Assembly: GCA_031769625.1 (NCBI GenBank)
Contig: JAUIMM010000088.1
Coordinates: 6,897,501 to 6,961,500 of the forward strand
Length of the DNA: 64,000 bases
From: Taudactylus pleione
Lineage: Eukaryota; Chordata; Amphibia; Anura; Myobatrachidae
Direction: 5' to 3'
The notes under the pieces are model-generated. The model was given only the letters and a program-made list of their open reading frames with translations, did not search any database and was not told the DNA's origin. Below are positions 56,201 through 64,000 of this stretch, piece after piece (the stretch's first letter is position 1; every line of letters begins with the position of its first letter). The position numbers were made by a program, and so were the translations under genes.

Positions 56201-56330
56201 AATTTCTCATCCTGCCCATGGAGGACGCACTTCAGTGGAGGTATATATTAATTGCAGGATCACTGGTGTATTCCAAGGTGGTCCTTAGACTGCAGATGAG
56301 TAAGCATAAACTACCAGTCGCACTGTGGGG
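56201..56330. other. Short anonymous stretch
   Basis: Nothing recognisable. Confidence 0.4.
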
Positions 56331-57050
56331 CTGATTTGAAGGAGCATGCGGTCACTGCATCCGCGGCTGTGTCTTTTTGCAGAGCCGCAGTGGTGATAAT
56401 ATGCAAATGCTAGTATCAACCTCCCCCTTGTGTACTAGAATGTGCAGGAATATGCACTCCCCGTGACGCCCACTTTCAGTGCCCGTGCAATCTGCAACAC
56501 CACCGGTGGTCCTGAGCAATCCACCATCTGCTCATCATCAGTCTGTGGCAGACTCAGTGTCTCCTTCTGATCTCCATCTAAAAATGGCACCTGTGGCTGC
56601 AGCTCTGCGTCTGAGAATGCAACCGCTGTCACTGACGCTCCCATGACACTCCCATAACACGTCCATGACACCCCCATAACACGCCCATGACATTCCCATG
56701 ACACGCCCATGAGACAGCCTTTTTTTTTAGCTCACTTCAGGCCACCTCCCAGTCACCACCCAGAGACACCCATGGTTTTGCCTCACCATTTCTAATGCCA
56801 GTGGTCCCATACAGACTCACATCGCCCCTCTCCCCATCATCTTCATGGTGCTGCAAATGTGTGGTTGTTGTTTTTTTTTTGCTCAAGGGGTCGTGGCCAC
56901 GCCTCCCACAAATATGCAATGCACCCATCTTCTCCTGGGCCCGGCAGGGCTCTCTACGCCCCTGGTCCCATACGTAACAGCGCATTTGTGCATATACACA
57001 GGGTAACGCATGCGCAATAGCAAATAATCGCTCTGCCTTTGAATCAGGCC
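56331..57050. mobile_element. MITE with CTGATTTGAAGG / CCTTTGAATCAGGCC ends
   Basis: The ends are of the CTGATTCAG family seen at 950-1310. The interior includes an array of about 11-bp units CCCATGACACG (56640-56715). The frame reading MGVSWECHGRVMGVSW on the minus strand is that array and not a gene. Confidence 0.6.
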
Positions 57051-57054
57051 CTGT

Positions 57055-57325
57055 GGGGGCCATTTAACTGTTGTGTGGGCAGCGATAATTAATAAGCACC
57101 CAGTTTTGCAATTCAATTGTGCTAAAGTCCTGGTTAGGGCGCCCTAACAGCGATTAGGGCACCCTAGCTACGGGTTTCTTGCATGTTTTTGCTCACACCC
57201 TCCTAAGGGTGTCGAGCAAAAATGCCAGCACCAGCGGCTATGGTGCTCAGACAGAACAACAATTCAATTGCTCTATCGGGCGCCTTAAGAAAATAGCCGC
57301 TGGCTAAACAATTGAATTGTCTCCT
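57055..57325. mobile_element. Hairpin MITE with CAATTCAATTG arms
   Basis: TTGCAATTCAATTGTGCT and its counterpart AACAATTGAATTGTC enclose GTTAGGGCGCCCTAAC, ACACCCTCCTAAGGGTGT and AGCCGCTGG / CCAGCGGCT stems. The outer border is not certain. Confidence 0.55.
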
Positions 57326-58220
57326 GTGTGTCCTTTTCTGGCACCCATTGCATAGTGCATATGTTGTCAAGAAGACAGAACATAGACAAAGCTGGTTTCA
57401 GGCTGCACTGCGCAATGTTTTTCCTGTTTTAGCATCATAAATGACCCTGGTGTACAGGGCATTCTGTTCCAGAACTCTCTGCTTCAATCAGCCACATTCT
57501 ATGGACAACAGGGGTCTTTTGACTACAGTATATAAAAATGGTTTAAAGTGGATTCCAATAGAATTTCAATCCATGGATAACAATTATAACCCTGCTTTTA
57601 TTTTCCTTTTCACTGTTTCCACCAATTATACACTGTTTAAAATTAGGAATTATACCATGCATCTTTAAACACAGTACAATGAACACTTCTGAACTTAATT
57701 ATTTATATGCACTGCATGAACAATTTGGAAATGATCCATCCCTAACGTGTATTTCTCTTAAATATCTACAGTTAGTTTACTAAAGCCATTTAACTTAATG
57801 CAGTCATTCGGTTGTTATGCAGCTGTTCTCTAATTTCTCAGTATTATTAGTCTTTTTATTAGAACACTAATTGCCTGCGCTGGATCCCTCTTGGCTCCTG
57901 AAGTCACAAATGATACAGCACACAAATTTATGTTGCAATATAATGTATAAACTCAGGACTGCCCATCAACAATTTCCTTCTGCTAATGTTCATGGTTGTA
58001 TGAACAGAACAACGTCTTTAAGTTTTGTAGCTAATTCTTCAACATTTATGTCATTTGTAAATGTACCAATCAGGGACATCACAGTGATCCCTACAGACAT
58101 TTATACTTATATCTAAGTATAAAGAGTGAGGTTTATTCCTGTGTTTGTTTTATTTCTCACTAGCAAATGCACCTGGTTATATAACGGCATAGATTAAAGC
58201 AGTGATGCATAGGACGCAAC
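57326..58220. other. Anonymous DNA
   Basis: No gene or element was recognised. Confidence 0.4.
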
Positions 58221-58228
58221 CCTCAAGG

Positions 58229-58597
58229 CAGGGGCGTATCTATAATGGGTGCAGGGTGTGCGGGGAACATGGGCCCCTGGGTCCAGGGGGGCCCCGCACC
58301 ACACACCCTGCACCCATAATATTATTTACCTCTCTGGAGTCCCACGTCGGCGCTGAGGTCCGGCGCCGTAAAACGACTGGAAAATGGCTGCCGCAGCCAT
58401 TTACCCATCGTTCGCGCATGCGCAGTACAGGGAAAATGGCCGCCGCGCATTTTCCCGGTGCCCTGTGCATACACTATAGACTCTGGGCACACTCTAGTGC
58501 CCAGAGTCTATAACTCCGGCGCTGGCCGCCAGGTGGAGAGGAGGGGACCCGTGTCGGAGACTGCACACGGGCCCCCTCCTCTCTAAAAACGCCCCTG
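58229..58597 (+). mobile_element. Non-autonomous hAT (CAGGGGCGT family), complete
   Basis: It starts CAGGGGCGTATC, ends AACGCCCCTG, and is flanked by a perfect 8-bp duplication CCTCAAGG (58221-58228 and 58598-58605). The interior contains mirrored GGGCCCCTGGGTCCAGGGGG and CACTCTAGTGCCCAGAGTCT motifs. It is the best-preserved of three copies (also 9659-9970 and 23648-23944). Confidence 0.95.
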
Positions 58598-58605
58598 CCT
58601 CAAGG

Positions 58606-59608
58606 CCATTTTTGAGGCCCACAGTAAGTAGGACAGATGCAGGCAGACCCAGGACAGAGTTACTACTGTAGCCAGGGCCAGTGCTAGAATGTTCGGTGCC
58701 CCTCTGCAAACTACTGTATAAATTGGCACCCTCCCCACCTCCATTCAGCTGTCTCTCTCTCACTCGCTGTTTGGCAGGTCCTCGTCCTGGCGTTGCGGTA
58801 CACAGCTGTGGCAGTTCCTCCTTTGCTCCTCTTCTTGGGCACAGCACACCATATACAGAGAGAGTAGGTGTGCGTACATCGCATGTGTAAGCTGACGGTC
58901 TACATGGTATTGCTGGCAGTGGCGCTGCTTATAACTACTTAACAAGGCAGGGGGAACGAACTAGCTCCTCCCACCCTTCGGTGGGCAATGCTGGCCAAGG
59001 AAATCAGTTCCTGACCGGGTCGCCACGGACAAATTACATTTAAATTCAGGCGGATCAGCGATCTGGCTAATGGGTGGTACGCAGTTGTAATTAAACTAAG
59101 GGGGCCCTATTGGGGGTATTATTATATCTATATTAGTACTATTATTTAATAGACTATACAGGGGCAATATTTTTTAGAATGCACACATGGGGAATATTAT
59201 TTATGATTACATATATGGGGCACTATTATTTAGGATTACACGCACAAAGGTACAGTTATTTTTTATGTTAGAAACAGGAACATTGTTTATTTTATTTATT
59301 TGCTTGGTGCCAACTGGCCTGGGGTTCAGTGTTCAGTGTTACTTTGTATTGTGCCAGGTACTGTAGATGCAGAGGCCTGAATGTGCAATCACCCTCTCCC
59401 CCAAAAGATTGGGACCAATGTAAGTATCATGACCTGATAATCAAGGAGGGGGATTTTGCTGCATGTGATATAGGGGTTGACAAACTACCATATATCGCCG
59501 AATTCACTGGCAGTTTCAAAATAAATCCAGCAGCTTGAATGGCAAAATTGCCGGTGATTTGTGGCGATTTTCAAAAACACAAAAAAAGTGGCTCGATACA
59601 TTTCCTGC
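58606..59608. other. Anonymous DNA with a possible hAT left end
   Basis: CAGGGCCAGTGCTAGAATG near 58675 looks like a hAT left terminus, but no matching right end was found. At 59115-59260 an imperfect GGGGCAATATT-type repeat is present. Confidence 0.4.
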
Positions 59609-59611
59609 TAA

Positions 59612-61364
59612 GGGGCATATTCAATTAGACGCGAAAAGTTGGAAAGGTTTCGCCTGCCGTACTTTTCATGCACGGCCTCGCTATTCACCCTATTCAATTC
59701 CAAAGGATGCGAAAACAGGACCTGGCAAAACTTAAACAGGCGAAAAGTGCTGTCAGATTTGGGGAAATCAGCCTGACACTCCCTAAAAGATGCACTAACA
59801 TTGGGGATCAATCTAGATGCCCCCGTATAGCCCTGCTGAAGGTATTTGGGGTACTAAAATGCTCTCAATAGCTGCTAATTAGCGTCTTTGCACAAGTGGT
59901 GAAGAATAGCATCTAGTAGTTTTTTTTGGTGAAAATAACTAGTGTCAGCAAATCTGGGGTACATGAAAATGGGTGCAAGCATGGTTAATAATCGCAAAAG
60001 TCAAGTTTTAAAAAACATGAAAAACACACCTTCAGCAAGCACCTACAATCAAAAAAACACCTCCCCCATACTTGCAGACAGGGCCGGATTAAGGGGGGGG
60101 GGACAGGGGCGGTCGTCCCTGGGCCCCCACACACAGAGGGCCCCCACACAGGGTCGTTGTGACCCTGCCGAGAACAGGTGCCGGCGGCACCTGTTTCCGG
60201 GAGGAGGGCGCTCTGCAGCTGTGACCATTCTACTGCATGCAGCAGCACAGTCAGTGCTGCTGCATTAGCTTGGGGCAGGGTGGTAGGGTAGGGGCTGGGT
60301 GCACTACACAGCACAAACACACAGCCGCCGGTGCCGGCAACTGTGTGTTTGTTTTAGCAGCCGCTGAGAGTCAGTCAGACTCTCATCGGCTGCTGCTCCC
60401 ACTGCCGGAGCCTCCGTCTTCCGGCTCCAGCAGTGGGTGATGGGAGAGCCGCCATGTCGTCTCTCCCATCATATAGAGCGGGCCGGCCCGGGAGGACGCT
60501 GGACGGAGGAGCAGACGACAGAGCGGGGATTAAGGTAAGTGGAAGTTGTTGTTTTTTGTGTGTGTGTCTGGGGTGGGGGGGTACTAGGGGCACTGCAGGG
60601 GGTAGTACAAGGGTCACTGCTGTGGGGGTACTACTAGGGGCACTGCAGGGGGTACTACTACTAGGGGCACTGCAGGGGTTACTACAAGGGGCACTGCTGG
60701 GGGGGACTACTAGGGGCACTGCTGGGGGGACTACTAGGGGCACTGCTGGGGGGACTACTACTGGAGGCACTGCACACTGGTGGGACCACTACTAGGGGAC
60801 ACAGCATAGAGGGGGATTACAACTAGGGGTACTCCTGGGGGGACTACTGTTGAGGGGGGACTGCTACTGGGGGCACTGCTGGGGCAGACTGCTACTGGGG
60901 GCACGGCAAGGCTCTACTCTGTGTGGTTTGAAGGGGCCCCACGCAACTTAGTTGCCCTGGGGCCCCCACAAACCTTAATCCGGCCCTGCTTGCAGACACC
61001 CAAAAGCTTATTTCGCTAGTTTTTGTTTGTACCCCGACTTTGTACTTTTTCACCCCCTTTTTCAATGTCATTTTTTTGGGGTGTTCTTCAATTTTGGGGG
61101 GGATTTTTTGACGCAGGTAACCTTTGGGGACCTGTCCCAAGGGTGCAGGGTGGTTTCCCCACCTTTGCACCCCAAAACCGGAATTCTGCACTTTTTTCCG
61201 CCTGGTTTCATAGGTGTATCTTTTTCGCCTGTACCAATGCATTGACTTTCCGCCTAGGTGAAAAGTCTTTGGAATTGAATACGGGGATAAGTTTTCGCCT
61301 GGCGAAATGACGTCGCCGGTATTTTTGCTGAAATCGGCTTATCGCGGCTAATTGAATATGCCCC
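59612..61364. mobile_element. Harbinger-like element, interrupted by a hAT
   Basis: The ends GGGGCATATTCAATTAG and CTAATTGAATATGCCCC are inverted and flanked by TAA (59609-59611 and 61365-61367). Further inverted words include GCGAAAAGT and ACTTTTC, and CCTGGCAAAA / TTTTCGCCTGG. The hAT at 60079-60988 is nested inside. It has no transposase, so it is a non-autonomous element. Confidence 0.85.
60079..60988. mobile_element. Non-autonomous hAT with minisatellite, nested
   Basis: The ends CAGGGCCGGATTAAG and CTTAATCCGGCCCTG are perfect inverted repeats. An 8-bp duplication CTTGCAGA flanks them (60071-60078 and 60989-60996). Inside, 60590-60905 is an array of about 25-33-bp units containing ACTACTAGGGGCACTGCTGG. 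The end-proximal CAACTTAGTTGCC and the array resemble the element at 14623-15449. Confidence 0.95.
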
Positions 61365-61367
61365 TAA

Positions 61368-62151
61368 ATCCGTTTTCTTTCAGCAGCAGAAAGTTTTCTC
61401 ATTCGTGCAACATTTGTAATCAAAATAAAGATAAGACCATTTTAAATGAACATTATTATAAATGAAAGCTAATTATTGACTTCTTATAAACGACATAATA
61501 AAATGTAAAATGATACTTGTAAAAAAAAAAACATAAAATGTAAATGCTTAAAATAAAAATGTAATCGTGATAAGACTTTTGTTTTCTTTCCTTATTTCTA
61601 CTTGACCCTGAATTCTGGATTGACGCCAAGAACATTCCATACAGAGATAATTTTTCTCCAGATTAATTTTTACAACAGTGGATAATATGGTGAGAAGATT
61701 TAGGAGAGTGATATTTTAGAGCTGTGGAGCAATGTTATTGCTTCTATTTAGTATAGCTATAAAATATTGCATTTGAGCTGAATCTGTCTTACTATTTTAA
61801 TTTAGGTTTAAGAGTATCAATTTCCTTGTCATTCCCCTGTGTCTCACCTAATGAAATATGTTGTACAATATTTATTTTAGTGTTTCCTGTACTAGTTATT
61901 TGAAATAGATAATAAAAACACATAAGGTAGGGCTGCGTTTAATTCCTGCTGTATTGCAACATGAGCAGTAAAAAGGCAATTCATTTTAAACAATGCATTC
62001 ATAGGGATATTAAGCTAAAAAGCAGACATTTGATAAGTATTGGGTACACCCATAACTGTGTTGTTTACTTAAATAGTAATAGCAAATAAGGGGTCGGTCA
62101 TGTTTCATACTAAAGTTGGCCCCTATTTGGAGAGTCCTATGTGTGCCTATG
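61368..62151. other. Anonymous AT-rich DNA
   Basis: No gene or element was recognised. Confidence 0.4.
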
Positions 62152-62159
62152 ATTATACA

Positions 62160-62465
62160 CAGAGCTGTAACAAGGTGTTAGAGTGCCATGTGCTGGCCAC
62201 GCCCCCTGGGCACATGACATCATGCTAAGGTGGCGGGGCCGAACGCATCCGGAAGAACTGCATTGCCCAGAACATCCTTAGGATGCTCGGGGGCTGTATA
62301 AGCTGCGATGTCCAGAGGACGCCGCAGCCATGATTCTGGCTGCTGGGTGCTTTTCCAGACACCCTGCTAGCTAAATGCAGGGACCGTGCGTCAGCAAAGG
62401 TGCCACCTATAGGGCTTTGTGCTCAGTGCTGCGGCACCACTTGCACACCCCTAGTTACGGCCCTG
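62160..62465. mobile_element. Non-autonomous hAT (CAGAGCTGTAAC)
   Basis: The ends CAGAGCTGTAACAAGG and CTAGTTACGGCCCTG are imperfect inverted repeats, flanked by ATTATACA and GTTATACA (one mismatch in 8). The interior GGCTGCTGGGTGCTTTTCCA is shared with the repeat at 8371-8650. Confidence 0.82.
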
Positions 62466-62473
62466 GTTATACA

Positions 62474-62966
62474 GTATTTCATATTAGTATAGTGAAATAT
62501 GCAGCTTTCACTCCTATAAAAGCAAGTACAGTATTCTGAGTACTAAGTTTTCGAGGGCAATACATTGGTGCAGTGATTGCGTAGTGCTAGAAAATGGAAA
62601 GTAAAACCTGATAAAATGCTTTATTGAATAGGACATCACTTAGATTTGTTTTATGTTATTTTTTATTGATTTTACTATATCACATTTGTTCTTGGTAATG
62701 CCTGATGAAGTACACTGGTTGTTGTTTATGGAGTGTTCGGTAGGGGGCGCTGCAGGAGTGTCGGATTGTTTTAGAAAATCTGGTGGGAAATAAACCAGAT
62801 ACTGTACAAGCAAGAGCATCATCATTTCTCTATGTACTCTCCTTCAGCTTTAGTACAGGTCAGTTAAGCACATAATTAAGATATAAAACTACAGCATGCT
62901 GCACTGTAAGGGGCATATGCAGAGTCCTGTGCATCTGCCTGCGTACTTTGTCCCATATTCATCTAT
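62474..62966. other. Anonymous DNA
   Basis: No gene or element was recognised. Confidence 0.4.
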
Positions 62967-63138
62967 GGGGTAGATTTACTAAAGTTTCTAAAATTGAAAA
63001 AAGGTGGTGTTGTCCATAGCAACCAATCTGATTATGTCTATCATTTCTCTATTGCATTCTAGAAAATGACAGACAGAATCTGGTTGCTATGGCAACACCT
63101 CCCCTTGTCTGTTTTAGAACATTTTGTAAATCTACCTC
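62967..63138. mobile_element. Harbinger-type foldback MITE
   Basis: The ends GGGGTAGATTTACTAAAG and TTTTGTAAATCTACCTC are inverted, with CATAGCAACCAATCTGATTA facing CAGAATCTGGTTGCTATG. This is the same family as 9516-10010, but more diverged. No clear TWA duplication remains. Confidence 0.85.
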
Positions 63139-63614
63139 TGTTTCCAGAAATCCCCTATCCATACCCTTGTTTTCATTGTCATGATAATTATTATCGGTGA
63201 AGGATAAATATATGAATATAAGGGGTTAAAACACAAACTAACACGACAATCTGTGTGTTCAAGATATAACTCTATAGACTGGGTTCAGTATTATTCCACT
63301 CTCATCAGAGTAAAAGGAATCTGTGTGTCCCAAATATAATAGCCTGTAAATTGCGGAGATTTTGTCAAATCAGCCGCAGCATTTAAAATCATACTTACAG
63401 TACCTACTCTCATGGAATGTCTAGGAGACTCCCAAATTTTAGCAGAGCCTCACAGACTCCCAGAAGAGTAGGTGACCTTCCCACATCCTGCCCACTTTCT
63501 ACTGAGATGGGCAGAACTAGAAGCATAATGCTGCAAAATACAGGTCCATGAGAAGGGGGCGGGGCCAATATGACGCTAACCACTACCATGCCTTGTTTCC
63601 CCTTTTGTATTATG

Positions 63615-63740
63615 AGTTGCGTCCTTTGGGTGCTCCAGCCAATCAGCTCCCAACTGTCAACTAAGAAATGACAGTTGGAAGCTGATTGGCTGGAGCACCA
63701 TTTATCATACACATATAAAACTTGTTAGTAAATGGGGACC
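63615..63740. mobile_element. Hairpin MITE fragment
   Basis: GTGCTCCAGCCAATCAGCTC at 63629 is mirrored by GAGCACC-terminated sequence at 63669-63698, giving a stem of about 30 bp. The right flank TTAGTAAATGGGGACC matches the TTTACTAA ends of the element at 17966-18142. Confidence 0.8.
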
Positions 63741-64000
63741 ACATGCTCATGTACTTGTCGTTTGCAATTTCAGTTATGTCCTTATTCCTAATAAACCTTA
63801 CACGTATTACTGTATATTATATTACTCATTTCCTGGCTGAATTATGCTCCCTCATAGGGGATGGCCAGGTAGCACATGATTACCAATTTCCCTAATCTAC
63901 TCTCCAGGGGTTCAGAGGAGGTCCAGGTGGGAGGAACAAGGGTGTGGTGCGATTTAATATTTATTACCAGTAATTTACATAGTGCACACTTAGGGCCTGA
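63741..64000. other. Anonymous DNA at window end
   Basis: No feature could be supported; the last bases GGGCCTGA may be the start of another CTGATTCAG-family element cut by the window edge. Confidence 0.35.

Noticed and set aside
60433..60795. 120-codon frame with Gly/Thr repeats
   Set aside because: It reads through the minisatellite of the nested hAT element.
1..64000. tRNA, rRNA or endogenous viral genes
   Set aside because: No tRNA A/B-box cloverleaf, rRNA core sequence or viral protein motif was recognised by reading; a tRNAscan or translated search could still reveal decayed copies.

Overview
This looks like about 64 kb of a large, repeat-rich vertebrate genome, most probably an anuran amphibian. 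The only clear host coding sequence is one intron-bounded exon of a classical water-channel gene (AQP2/5/6 type). Most of the rest is DNA-transposon debris, including PIF/Harbinger-like elements, many small non-autonomous hAT elements, a degraded DIRS/Ngaro-like retroelement that carries an SGNH-hydrolase relic, and interstitial telomere-like C-rich arrays. There is no operon structure, no CRISPR array and no recognisable tRNA or rRNA gene.

Layout. 1-6.6 kb: short inverted-repeat elements, a 42-bp minisatellite (1458-2215), a telomere-like CCCTAA-rich element (4345-5090), then AT-rich sequence probably lying in intron 1 of the aquaporin gene; it holds a perfect 30-bp hairpin beside TA repeats. 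6621-6980 (minus strand): aquaporin exon 1, ending in phase 0 at a GTAAGT donor. 7-19 kb: anonymous DNA with Harbinger and hAT MITEs, one hAT nested in a Harbinger element with both target duplications intact. 19-22.1 kb: DIRS/Ngaro-like relic. 22.1-24.6 kb: hairpin-chain element, two small elements with intact target duplications, and a probable Penelope-like reverse-transcriptase fragment.

26.4-44.5 kb: three copies, plus one 3' relic, of a BED-zinc-finger hAT transposon whose 5' leader is a tandem array of about 160-bp units. Copy 1 (26373-29199) keeps the BED finger but has lost the catalytic core. Copy 2 (33186-38606) has lost the BED finger, and its catalytic core is replaced by a second tandem array (about 136 bp) related to the leader array. 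Copy 3 (38633-44542) keeps a 1002-codon frame with the BED finger and all expected hAT catalytic landmarks, but has a stop at codon 14 of the ancestral frame. Copies 2 and 3 lie head to tail, separated only by a TA microsatellite.

44.6-64 kb: more hairpin-chain elements, a 1.6-kb inverted-repeat element, several non-autonomous hATs with perfect or near-perfect 8-bp target duplications, and a 910-bp hAT nested inside a 1.75-kb Harbinger-like element. The most unusual signals are (1) the hairpin-chain family, whose stems differ between copies but stay self-complementary, and (2) transposons that carry tandem arrays as cargo. All calls come from reading the sequence; no database search was run.
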